Assembly (NCBI RefSeq): GCF_044430645.1
Contig: NZ_JAWUDN010000010.1
Coordinates: forward strand, 1 to 64,000
DNA from: Ewingella allii
Lineage (GTDB): Bacteria; Pseudomonadota; Gammaproteobacteria; Enterobacterales; Enterobacteriaceae
Direction: 5' to 3'
Length of the DNA: 64,000 nt
Below are positions 1-7,306 of this stretch, piece by piece. The notes under the pieces were generated by a model. The model had not been told where the DNA came from and did not search any database. It worked only from the letters and a program-made list of their open reading frames with translations. Made by a program: the position numbers and the translations under genes. Within the stretch, counting starts at the first letter, position 1; every line of letters starts with the position of its first letter.

Positions 1-1
1 T

Positions 2-31
2 CCAAGGGAGGCGCGTTTACGCCTCCCTTGG
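2..31. terminator. Perfect 12-bp inverted repeat (terminator-like hairpin)
   Basis: Positions 2-13 are exactly complementary to 20-31, with a 6-nt loop. No T-run follows on either side inside the window, so it may be a repeat or a processing hairpin instead of a classical intrinsic terminator. It lies downstream of cheW in the gap towards the next minus-strand gene, which is outside the window. Confidence 0.5.
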
Positions 32-36
32 TCGGT

Positions 37-52
37 GTGGGCCGACGCCCAC
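37..52. repeat. Short inverted repeat (6-bp stem, 4-nt loop)
   Basis: GTGGGC at 37-42 pairs with GCCCAC at 47-52 around a CGAC loop. It sits directly next to the larger hairpin at 2-31 and the hexamer repeat at 57-98. Its role is unknown. Confidence 0.4.
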
Positions 53-56
53 GACC

Positions 57-98
57 TTGAATTTGAATTTGAATTTGAATTTAGATTTAACTTTGAAA
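57..98. repeat. Tandem hexamer repeat (TTGAAT)n
   Basis: Four perfect TTGAAT units at 57-80 are followed by three decayed units (TTAGAT, TTAACT, TTGAAA) up to 98. It lies between cheW and the next chemotaxis gene, where no gene is visible. A simple sequence repeat like this could vary in copy number by slippage; no function is shown. Confidence 0.7.
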
Positions 99-117
99 TG
101 AAAAACCAAAACGGGGG

Positions 118-140
118 ATTGGGGGCTCACAGCCCCCAAT
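118..140 (-). terminator. Hairpin downstream of cheW, probable terminator
   Basis: A 10-bp perfect stem (118-127 with 131-140) has a 3-nt loop and lies 8 bp beyond the cheW stop codon. Read on the minus strand, the stem is followed by a C-run and then T-rich sequence, so it could terminate or attenuate transcription leaving the motA-cheW operon. Confidence 0.55.
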
Positions 141-147
141 GGCAAAA

Positions 148-645
148 TCAAGCTTTTGCCACACTTTCTACCAGTGCCATTTCTTCGCTGCTCAGCAACT
201 TCTCGATGTCGACCAAAATCAACATCCGATCGCCCAGTGAACCAAGGCCGGTTAAGTATTCGGTAGAAAGCGTTACCGCGAACTCTGGCGCAGGGCGAAT
301 TTGCTCCTGAGTCAGAGAGAGCACGTCAGACACGCCGTCAACCACAATACCCACTACCCGGTTTTCGAAGTTCAGAACGATAACCACGGTGTTTTCATTA
401 TATTCAACGTTCTGCTGGGCGAACTTCACCCGCAGGTCGATAATTGGAACGATGACGCCGCGCAGGTTGGTGACGCCCTTGATGAATGCTGGCGTGTTGG
501 CGATACGCGTTACCTGATCGTAACCACGGATCTCCTGCACTTTAAGAATATCGATACCGTATTCTTCATCACCCAGCGTAAAAATCAGGAATTCCTGTCC
601 TACCGTTTCACCTGCCATTTTTGTCACGGTTGCAAGTCCGGCCAT
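148..645 (-). CDS. cheW: Chemotaxis coupling protein CheW
   Basis: CheW is the cytoplasmic adaptor that links methyl-accepting chemoreceptors to the kinase CheA in the chemosensory array. The 165-residue product is essentially one CheW/SH3-like domain. It carries the family's conserved stretches EEYGIDILKVQEI, NLRGVIVPIIDLR and GDRMLILVDIEKLL, and its length matches E. coli CheW (167). I chose the ATG at 645, which has an AAGGGTGA ribosome-binding site a few bases upstream; an in-frame GTG at 654 would start right on top of that site. It lies 76 bp after cheA on the same strand, as last visible gene of motA-motB-cheA-cheW. Identification is secure. Confidence 0.97.
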   Translation of the reverse strand: MAGLATVTKMAGETVGQEFLIFTLGDEEYGIDILKVQEIRGYDQVTRIANTPAFIKGVTNLRGVIVPIIDLRVKFAQQNVEYNENTVVIVLNFENRVVGIVVDGVSDVLSLTQEQIRPAPEFAVTLSTEYLTGLGSLGDRMLILVDIEKLLSSEEMALVESVAKA

Positions 646-721
646 GTTATTCACCCTTCATCGTTCGGCTAAAATTGAGCCTCACCGGCGTCACCAGTGA
701 GGGCTTTTTCGTTTTAAATTT

Positions 722-2755
722 TTATGCAACGGCCGAGTCGACGGCACGTTTGTCACGGTTAAGCGCCTGCAGGGCTGATACATCAACAATCAGCGCCACG
801 CTGCCGTCGCCCAAAATGGTCGCGGCGGAAATCCCCGGTACTTTGCGATAGTTACTCTCGAGGTTTTTCACCACCACTTGATGCTGACCGATCAACTGAT
901 CCACCAGCAGCGCGTAGCGGCGTCCGGCACTTTGCAGGATCACCACGATGGCCTGCGTCGCCTCGGTTTTCGCCCCGGTCACGTCAAACACGTTGTACAA
1001 CTCGACCAGCGGCAGATATTCGCCACGCACTTGCAGAACGCGCTCGCCACCGGCCAGCGGATGTAAGTCTTCAGCCAAAGGTTGCAGAGATTCCATCACC
1101 GCGTTTAATGGCAGGATAAACACCTCTTCGCCGACTTTGACGGACATACCGTCCAGAATCGCCAGCGTCAGCGGCAGCAGGATGCGGATTGTGGTGCCTT
1201 TACCCTGTTGAGAATGGATTTCAACGTGACCGCCCATCTCCTGGATATTTCGTTTCACCACGTCCATGCCCACGCCACGGCCTGAAACGTCAGTCACTTT
1301 TTCCGCAGTCGAGAAGCCTGGCGCGAAGATAAGCATCCCGACTTCTTCATCACTCATATTGTCATTGACGTTCATCCCCTGCGACGCGGCTTTGGCCAAA
1401 ATCTTCTCGCGGTTCAGACCCGCACCGTCATCTACCACTTCAATGCAGATATTCCCGCCCTGATGTTCTGCGGAAAGGGTCAGATTGCCCGTCGGATGCT
1501 TGCCGTTGGCGATACGCACGTCGGGAGACTCCACGCCGTGGTCCAGACTGTTACGCACCAGGTGGGTTAATGGGTCGATGATTCTTTCGATCAGGCTCTT
1601 GTCCAGCTCGGTCGAACTGCCGAGCAGCGTCAATTCAATCTGCTTGTTCAGCTTGCTGGCAAGGTCACGGACCAGACGCGGGAAGCGGCTGAAAACGTAC
1701 TCCATCGGCATCATACGAATGGACATCACCGACTCTTGCAGGTCACGCGCGTTGCGCTCCAACTGCCCCATACTGTTGAGCAAATCGCTGTGGGCCACCG
1801 GGTCCAACAGGTCAGAACGCTGGGCCAGCATCGACTGGGTGATCACCAGTTCGCCGACTAAGTTAATCAGCTGATCCACCTTCTCAACCGCCACGCGGAT
1901 GCTGGTTGATTCAGCGGCTTTTGGCGCGCGCGCTTTCGCCTGTGGCGTCGAGTCAGGCACGACAGCCAGAGCGGGTGCCGCGCGCGGCGCGGCTTCCTCA
2001 ATTGGCGCGACAGGTTGCGCGGCCACGGCCTGTGGTTCAGCAACGGCCGGCTCGACGTCATTGGCGGCGGGCTGGCTAAAGCTGATTTGTTCAGGTTCGA
2101 TAACAAAGCAAAGCACGGCGCTAATGTCGTCTTCGCTCAGCGTGGTGTTGAGGGTCGCTTCGACACTGTTTGCTGTTTGCACAGCATCATGCACCTCGCC
2201 AAGATTGCCCAGCTCTTCCAGCATCAGCGGCACTTCGGCTTCTTTCAAGCCAGAAAGCAGAATGCGTAAACCGCCGCTCGAGGCCGCCGTCGGCGCAGTG
2301 TTCACCGCCGCTGACTCCGTCACAACGTGGAGGTCGACCGTCGGGGCGCCCTGCTGCTGTGCTTGAGCTTCAAGCGCCAGTTGGCGCAGCGCGGCGCAGA
2401 TGTATTCGAAGCTTTCAGCATCAGGGTCCTGAGAGGATTTATAGGCGTCCAGTTGCTCCTGCATAATGTCTTTCGTTTCCAAAAACAGGTTGATGATGTC
2501 AGTGCTCAGGCTCATTTCTGCGCGTCGTGCACCGTCGAGCAGGTTTTCCAATAAATGGGTGGTTTCCTGCAGAACTGAGAATCCAAAGGTGGCGGCCCCG
2601 CCTTTAATCGAGTGCGCCGCGCGGAAAATCGCGTTGAGCTGCTCGATATCAGGCGTCTGGGGGTCAAGCAGCAACAGGTGTTGCTCCATATCCGCCAGCA
2701 GTTCGTCTGCTTCATCGAAAAACGTTTGGTAAAAATCACTAATATCCATGCTCAC
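722..2755 (-). CDS. cheA: Chemotaxis sensor histidine kinase CheA
   Basis: CheA autophosphorylates in response to receptor state and passes phosphate to CheY and CheB. The 677-residue protein shows the full layout: an N-terminal HPt (P1) domain with the phospho-accepting His48 in AAHSIKGG, the P2 response-regulator docking domain, a long Ala/Pro-rich linker (about 230-275), P3 dimerisation, a P4 ATPase with N box (HLVRNSLDHGVE) and G boxes (DDGAGL, GRGVGMDVV), and a C-terminal CheW-like P5 domain. The start is GTG followed by an in-frame ATG, as in E. coli. Met98 (IMQEQL context) lies where E. coli starts the short form CheA-S, so a second internal start is plausible. It begins 4 bp after motB ends. 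It is about 20 residues longer than the E. coli protein, mostly in linkers. Confidence 0.98.
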   Translation of the reverse strand: MSMDISDFYQTFFDEADELLADMEQHLLLLDPQTPDIEQLNAIFRAAHSIKGGAATFGFSVLQETTHLLENLLDGARRAEMSLSTDIINLFLETKDIMQEQLDAYKSSQDPDAESFEYICAALRQLALEAQAQQQGAPTVDLHVVTESAAVNTAPTAASSGGLRILLSGLKEAEVPLMLEELGNLGEVHDAVQTANSVEATLNTTLSEDDISAVLCFVIEPEQISFSQPAANDVEPAVAEPQAVAAQPVAPIEEAAPRAAPALAVVPDSTPQAKARAPKAAESTSIRVAVEKVDQLINLVGELVITQSMLAQRSDLLDPVAHSDLLNSMGQLERNARDLQESVMSIRMMPMEYVFSRFPRLVRDLASKLNKQIELTLLGSSTELDKSLIERIIDPLTHLVRNSLDHGVESPDVRIANGKHPTGNLTLSAEHQGGNICIEVVDDGAGLNREKILAKAASQGMNVNDNMSDEEVGMLIFAPGFSTAEKVTDVSGRGVGMDVVKRNIQEMGGHVEIHSQQGKGTTIRILLPLTLAILDGMSVKVGEEVFILPLNAVMESLQPLAEDLHPLAGGERVLQVRGEYLPLVELYNVFDVTGAKTEATQAIVVILQSAGRRYALLVDQLIGQHQVVVKNLESNYRKVPGISAATILGDGSVALIVDVSALQALNRDKRAVDSAVA

Positions 2756-2759
2756 GTGA

Positions 2760-3935
2760 TCACCTCTGCTGTGAATCGCGGCTTGCCGATGATGCCGGTT
2801 GCGCCGTAACGTCCGCCGCGGCAGGGATCGCCGTGGTTGGTCTGTTAGACGAAGAAGAACTTTCCGGAGTCACCGTCTCACTCTTGGGTTGTTGTTGTTC
2901 TTGTGAGGGCTGCGTCGGTAAAGATTGCCCTGATGTTGGTGGTGTTGTTGATTCTGTTGGCGGTTCCTTGGATGTCAGGTGCGGCGCGAAAGCCGATGAC
3001 GCCTTGGCGCTTGGTGGCTCAACCGGGGCCGGAGCCTGAGTGTCACTGCCCGGAACCATCTTTTTCAATTCGCCCGCGTCGCTAATGGTGACGGCTTCAC
3101 CCTCGCTGTTTTCGCGCTCGATGGCCTCTTCGGCATGTTTATTCAGCACTAAAATACTGATGCGACGGTTAATCGCGTCGCCGGACGGATGGTCTTTCAG
3201 CTGCATGGTGGAACCCATGCCCATCACGCGCAGCACTTTGCCTTCGCTCAGGCCACCGGCGGTTAATTCACGGCGCGAGGCGTTGGCGCGATCGGTCGAC
3301 AGTTCCCAGTTGCTGTAGCCGCGTTCGCCCATGGCGTACGGCATATCATCGGTATGACCGGCGAGGCTTATCTTGTTGGGAAAATCATCCAGCACCGGAG
3401 CAATCGCCCGCAAGATATAGCGCATATAAGGCTCTACCGTGGCGCTGCCCAGTTGGAACATCGGGCGGTTCTGGCTATCGATAATCTGGATACGCAGCCC
3501 CTGCTCCGTGAGGTTAATCATCAGGTGCGGGCGCAAATCTTTCAGACGCGGATCGGAAATCAGCATCTGCTCTAGCTTCTCTTGCAGGCGCTGCAAATCA
3601 CCGATTTCACGCTGGTCGCCCTGCGACTGGATCATCTTATGCACTTCGCCATCCTGCTGGGTTGGGTCATCCCCGCCGCCCGGAATCGGGCTGGTGGCGT
3701 CACTGCTGCGCGGACCATTGGTAATGGCTACGGCCAATGGTGTACGGAAGTATTCAGCAATCTGCACCAGCTCTTTCGGGCTGGAAATGGAGATAAGCCA
3801 CATCACCAGGAAGAATGCCATCATCGCCGTCATAAAGTCGGCATAAGCAATCTTCCACGACCCGCCGTGATGCCCGCCGCCGTGCTTGGCCTTTTTCCTG
3901 CGCACCACAACGATGGGATGACTCTGATGCTTCAT
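2760..3935 (-). CDS. motB: Flagellar motor stator protein MotB, with long Pro/Ser/Thr/Gln-rich tail
   Basis: MotB anchors the stator to peptidoglycan and forms the proton channel with MotA. The protein has a basic, His/Gly-rich N terminus, one membrane segment preceded by the channel aspartate (Asp33 in YADFMTAMMAFF), and an OmpA-like peptidoglycan-binding domain (about 150-280, with LAGHTDD and NRRISILVLNK). At 391 residues it is about 80 longer than E. coli MotB (308). The excess is a low-complexity C-terminal tail from about residue 285, rich in Pro, Ser, Thr, Gln and Ala. Its ATG overlaps the motA stop by 4 bp (ATGA), implying translational coupling. The tail is in frame with no sign of frameshift. 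Confidence 0.97.
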   Translation of the reverse strand: MKHQSHPIVVVRRKKAKHGGGHHGGSWKIAYADFMTAMMAFFLVMWLISISSPKELVQIAEYFRTPLAVAITNGPRSSDATSPIPGGGDDPTQQDGEVHKMIQSQGDQREIGDLQRLQEKLEQMLISDPRLKDLRPHLMINLTEQGLRIQIIDSQNRPMFQLGSATVEPYMRYILRAIAPVLDDFPNKISLAGHTDDMPYAMGERGYSNWELSTDRANASRRELTAGGLSEGKVLRVMGMGSTMQLKDHPSGDAINRRISILVLNKHAEEAIERENSEGEAVTISDAGELKKMVPGSDTQAPAPVEPPSAKASSAFAPHLTSKEPPTESTTPPTSGQSLPTQPSQEQQQPKSETVTPESSSSSNRPTTAIPAAADVTAQPASSASRDSQQR

Positions 3936-4819
3936 ACGTTTTCTTCTTCCGCTTGCTTGTTAGGCGATTTGACCTGACGAACGTGATCTTCGAGTTCGAC
4001 GAATGAAGGACGCTCGGAGGTGTAAAGCGTTTTACGACCAAACTCGACGGCAATCTGCGGCGCATAGCCATTCAGGCTTGAAAGCAAAGTCACTTTGATG
4101 CACTGCATCATCTTGGTGTTCTCAGCACATTTCTGACGCAACACTGCTGCCAGCGGGGAGACAAAGCCGTAGGCCAGCAAAATACCGAGGAAGGTGCCGA
4201 CCATCGCATGGGCAATCAAAGCCCCCAGTTCTGCAGCCGGACGGTCTGCGGCAGCCAGGGTATGAACAATCCCCATGACCGCGGCCACGATGCCGAATGC
4301 CGGGAGTGAATCTCCCACCAGCGCTAGACTATTGGCGGGCACTTCGCTCTCTTGCTCGTAGGTTTCAATCTCTTCATCCATCAACGCTTCGATTTCAAAA
4401 GCATTCATGTTGCCGCTGACCATCAGTCGTAAATAGTCAGTGAGAAATTCCACCAAATGTTTATCGGCAAGAATGCGCGGATAATTAGTGAAAATGTCGC
4501 TTTCCTGCGGATTATCGATGTCGTTTTCCAGCGATAGCATCCCCTGTTGGCGCGATTTGGCGAGTAAACGATAGAGCAGCGCCATCAGATCCATATACAG
4601 CGCCTTGCTGTAACGCGATGCACGGAACAGTTTCGGCAGTGCGCGAAGCGTTGATTTAATGGCTTTGCCGTTGTTACCAACTAGAAACGCACCAATACCG
4701 GCGCCGCCGATGATCAGCAGTTCTGCGGGCTGATAAAGCGCGCCCAGCTCGCCGCCAACCAGCATGAAGCCGCCAAAGACTGAGCCCAGGACCACGATGT
4801 AACCGATGAGTACTAGCAC
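3932..4819 (-). CDS. motA: Flagellar motor stator protein MotA
   Basis: MotA is the membrane subunit of the proton-driven stator and contacts the rotor protein FliG. The 295-residue sequence matches E. coli MotA (295) over its length, with four hydrophobic segments. These include GYIVVLGSVFGGFMLVGG at the N terminus and a C-terminal pair around GDSLPAFGIVAAVMGIV and AMVGTFLGILLAYGF, which holds the conserved prolines. The start is GTG (as in E. coli) with AAGGAA 7 bp upstream. It is the first gene of motA-motB-cheA-cheW, about 200 bp downstream of flhC. I looked for a sigma-28 promoter (TAAA-N15-GCCGATAA) in that gap and found no convincing match. Confidence 0.98.
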   Translation of the reverse strand: MLVLIGYIVVLGSVFGGFMLVGGELGALYQPAELLIIGGAGIGAFLVGNNGKAIKSTLRALPKLFRASRYSKALYMDLMALLYRLLAKSRQQGMLSLENDIDNPQESDIFTNYPRILADKHLVEFLTDYLRLMVSGNMNAFEIEALMDEEIETYEQESEVPANSLALVGDSLPAFGIVAAVMGIVHTLAAADRPAAELGALIAHAMVGTFLGILLAYGFVSPLAAVLRQKCAENTKMMQCIKVTLLSSLNGYAPQIAVEFGRKTLYTSERPSFVELEDHVRQVKSPNKQAEEENV

Positions 4820-4950
4820 GATAATTCCTTAATTCGATGTGGCTTTTGGGTATAGGCCAGACCAGGGAAAGCGCGCTTGAGGAGAGAATTGAGGTTTTTG
4901 TATCGTCAGGAGACAACAAAAAAACGATCGGGGATGTTGGGGAGGTATTG

Positions 4951-4977
4951 TAAAGAGTGGCATTTCACCACTCTTTA
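4951..4977. terminator. Hairpin between flhC and motA
   Basis: A 10-bp perfect stem (4951-4960 with 4968-4977) encloses a 7-nt loop, 40 bp after flhC ends. There is little of a T-run on the minus strand, so it is a weak terminator or an mRNA-stabilising 3' hairpin for flhDC. Confidence 0.45.
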
Positions 4978-5016
4978 TCATCACGTTACCTGTCGCACTC
5001 TGCTGCCCACATCATC

Positions 5017-5646
5017 TCAAACTGCGCGCTTGACCTTTTCGTCCAGCTCTTGAGATGTACTATCGGCAGCTTCCGGGGAAAGTTTACGTTTTTTTACTGC
5101 TCGTGAAGGTGGTTGGCAAAGACTGCACACAAAACCGTGACGTGGCTGATGTGCATGGGTAATAAAAGAACCATCGCAGCAGTTGCAAGAAGAGAGTTGC
5201 AGCATGCCGCTGTCAACAAATCGAACCAATGTCCACGCACGGGTCAGGGCCAAAATCGGCGCTTCACCCGGCTGCTCTGGACACTGCTCCAGATACAGAC
5301 GATATGCCTTGATAACCGCCTCAACGCCATTGCAATGCCCGCTCTTCATCAAGAAGGTATAGGCGTTGTAGAACATAGAGGAGTGAATGTTTTGTTCCCA
5401 CGTCATGAACCAGTCGGTGGAGAACGGCAACATCCCTTTCGGTGGAGGACTACCACGCAGCTCTTTGTAGAGTTTAATTAACCGACCACGGCTAAGCTGC
5501 GTTTCGCTTTCCAGCATCTGTAAACGGGCACCCAGCGAAATCAATTCCATCGCTAACTGAATATCCCGCGCTTCCTGAACAATACTTTTTTCGACGGGTC
5601 TGGCCGAAGCCTCTCTCGGTGTCGATGGTGCTTTTATCAGGGACAT
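5017..5646 (-). CDS. flhC: Flagellar master regulator subunit FlhC, with N-terminal extension
   Basis: FlhC forms the FlhD4C2 complex that activates class II flagellar promoters with sigma-70. From EKSIVQEARDIQLAMEL onward the protein is nearly identical to E. coli FlhC. It keeps the zinc-binding cysteine cluster (SCNCC ... CSLC) and the C-terminal PPSRAVKKRKLS segment. It is 209 residues against 192 in E. coli; the extra 18 or so residues lie before the conserved start (MSLIKAPSTPREASARPV). No ATG, GTG or TTG lies closer to the conserved start, and AAAAGGGC upstream of this ATG is a fair ribosome-binding site, so the extension appears real. Start and flhD stop are 2 bp apart, so the genes are co-translated. 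Confidence 0.96.
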   Translation of the reverse strand: MSLIKAPSTPREASARPVEKSIVQEARDIQLAMELISLGARLQMLESETQLSRGRLIKLYKELRGSPPPKGMLPFSTDWFMTWEQNIHSSMFYNAYTFLMKSGHCNGVEAVIKAYRLYLEQCPEQPGEAPILALTRAWTLVRFVDSGMLQLSSCNCCDGSFITHAHQPRHGFVCSLCQPPSRAVKKRKLSPEAADSTSQELDEKVKRAV

Positions 5647-5648
5647 AG

Positions 5649-5993
5649 TTATGCCCTTTTCTTAGAGGCGCTGCTGTCTTTAGCTGAAAGCCCTTTCAGC
5701 AAATGGCTAGACAACAGAATACCTGTGTGGATTTGCTGTAAATCATCCACTCGCGACTCTTGCGTCAAACGCTCAATCGTCTTGCTGTCGTCGAAACGAA
5801 ACTGGCACAGCAACTGATTCGTTTCAGCTAACTTCACCATTTGCGGCAAAGTCAGGCCAGCTAACGCGTCAGCCATGACATCGTCGATCCCCAATCGGAA
5901 CATCGCGGAAGCCTTTTCGTCGTTTATTAACCGCTGTGCTAACAGCAAATATGACAGATTGATGTCATAAATATGTTTAAGCAATTCTGACAT
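5649..5993 (-). CDS. flhD: Flagellar master regulator subunit FlhD
   Basis: FlhD is the partner subunit of FlhC in the class I flagellar activator. The 114-residue product carries the conserved SELLKHIYDINLSYLLLAQRL N terminus, the helical core LTLPQMVKLAETNQLLC and the C-terminal SRVDDLQQIHTGI segment. The cysteine that links FlhD monomers in E. coli (Cys65) is conserved as Cys63. A stop codon lies three codons upstream of the chosen ATG, and GGGG precedes it at a good distance. It is the first gene of flhDC; the long region upstream carries CRP and RcsAB sites, listed separately. Confidence 0.97.
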   Translation of the reverse strand: MSELLKHIYDINLSYLLLAQRLINDEKASAMFRLGIDDVMADALAGLTLPQMVKLAETNQLLCQFRFDDSKTIERLTQESRVDDLQQIHTGILLSSHLLKGLSAKDSSASKKRA

Positions 5994-6336
5994 GCTTGTT
6001 TACCCCATACCGTCAGCTATGAATTCATAACTGGTTGATAGATATAATCACTGCTTGGTTTTTTAGTCCGACAGAGTATTTTTTTACTATCAAAACAATT
6101 GGCTCATTGGACGATGAACATCACATTTCATTTTTTCAAAGAAATGTTTGCGAGGACAAAACAGGTTTATCTCGCGGTTTTATATTCACCGCCAATACAA
6201 AGTAGTTCCTGATGCAAACTATAAGTGTGACAATTTCACGGCTAATTAAATTTAATAATTTATCAGTTGTGGCTTTTCGGCAGGGTCCGTTGCTGTGATT
6301 GCGTGTCATTCAGTGAAACGCTTTTACATACATTAT

Positions 6337-6350
6337 TAGGATTAATCTTA
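6337..6350 (-). promoter_or_regulatory. RcsAB-type box in flhDC control region
   Basis: Read on the minus strand (the flhD sense) the sequence is TAAGATTAATCCTA. It matches the described RcsAB box consensus TAAGAATATTCCTA at 12 of 14 positions. In E. coli RcsAB represses flhDC through such a box just downstream of the transcription start. By analogy the start here would be near 6350, giving an flhD leader of about 350 nt. Assignment is by motif and context only. Confidence 0.6.
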
Positions 6351-6418
6351 ATACGACGCAAATGTAACCCCGAATCATTAGCACATACAATCTAGGCCTC
6401 AGCGAATTTTGGATAAAG

Positions 6419-6434
6419 TGTGACACAGATCACA
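6419..6434 (-). promoter_or_regulatory. Consensus CRP-cAMP binding site upstream of flhDC
   Basis: TGTGA at 6419-6423 and TCACA at 6430-6434 are separated by exactly 6 bp, a perfect match to TGTGA-N6-TCACA. flhDC is a known CRP-activated operon. The centre lies 83 bp upstream of the centre of the RcsAB-type box, a spacing similar to that known upstream of E. coli flhDC. Confidence 0.75.
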
Positions 6435-6970
6435 ATAATAAAACTTATTTTTATCCAAAAAGAGTGATTTGGGTAAAAAATCAGCTCAAAATTTAACCAA
6501 AAGTAAAAATGCGTCTTAAAATCCCTTCTCAGCCCCGTTTTTTCATTCATTTTTAGATCATTTTGTACAACTTCTGATTAAAGCGAAACTAACCATACAA
6601 AAACATGATTAACACATTTTATTTAGATTTATAATCTACATATAAGACCTGTATTAGCCATAAATCCATATTGACTGAAAAATAACTTTTTATTCAAAAA
6701 TGGCTAGATTGAGTGCTGTTTAGGAAGGTTTTTCAGGGTAATTCTGGGCTAAACGAGGGGATTGCGTCAGTAAGTACGGCTTTATAAGCGCATAAAGTCA
6801 AGGTGTGTAACAAATAATTTTTGCAGCAGAAAACCTTCTGCCCTCAGGGAGGATACAGAAGTGACGGTAAAGTGAGTGGCCCAATGTAGGGGCAAGAGAG
6901 GTATCGGCACCGAAGACAAAAACTTTAGCGCCAAATGCACAAGGGGGTTTATGCCAGTAAAGAGTAAAAG

Positions 6971-6993
6971 CTAGGACCGGTCTTAGGATTTTT
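6971..6993 (+). terminator. Possible intrinsic terminator in the flhDC-yeeZ gap
   Basis: A 6-bp stem with one G-T pair (6971-6976 with 6981-6986) and a CCGG loop is followed by a T-rich run on the plus strand. It could end a short unannotated plus-strand transcript starting somewhere after about 6720. No protein gene precedes it. Confidence 0.3.
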
Positions 6994-7252
6994 ATTATTA
7001 GAGCAACATAAGGCGTGGGATTTTAGGTCCAAAAAGTGCTAGCAGAAGCGTAGCTAAGGGCGGTGAAAATTTATTTCGCAGAGTAATAGTAAAGAAGAAT
7101 TAAAATATCCATCACAAATTGGTCATCTAAAGAGTTATTAAAACCCTCCAATATTGATCAATAAATAATTAAAAGCTCAACTGAAAACGTTAACAGCTAA
7201 GTTTTATCACCTTATTTACGCTTATTAATCGGCATTCTTTATTTATAACCCC

Positions 7253-7283
7253 AAAAAAAACCCTCTGCTTTTAAGAGGGTTTT
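7253..7283 (-). terminator. Intrinsic terminator of yeeZ
   Basis: AAAACCCTCT at 7257-7266 pairs with AGAGGGTTTT at 7274-7283. On the minus strand the stem is followed by a run of T residues (the A-run at 7253-7260). It lies about 25 bp after the yeeZ stop. Confidence 0.85.
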
Positions 7284-7306
7284 CCGATTGATTAGCTTGC
7301 GGCGGA

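Larger units (their letters stand above)
5994..7252. other. ORF-free AT-rich region upstream of flhDC
   Basis: About 1.3 kb between flhD and yeeZ contains no recognisable coding sequence on either strand. It holds the CRP and RcsAB-type sites listed separately and, at its yeeZ end, the yeeZ terminator. Long regulatory regions upstream of flhDC are known in Enterobacteriaceae, but this one is long even so. The half furthest from flhD (about 6720-7080) is less AT-rich, contains a stem around 6836-6862 (CTTCTG with CAGAAG) and ends with a terminator-like hairpin at 6971-6993. An unannotated small RNA is possible there but not demonstrated. Confidence 0.6.

Noticed and set aside
4820..5016. Sigma-28 promoter ahead of motA
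   Set aside because: No sequence combined an acceptable TAAA -35 with a GCCGATAA-like -10 at the right spacing; the promoter may diverge or lie elsewhere.
6226..6240. Second CRP-like sequence (TGTGA...TCACG) near flhD
   Set aside because: The half-sites are 5 bp apart in place of the required 6, so binding is unlikely.
6720..7080. CsrB/CsrC-like RNA with many GGA motifs
   Set aside because: About seven GGA triplets in roughly 300 nt is close to chance, and they are not regularly placed in hairpin loops.
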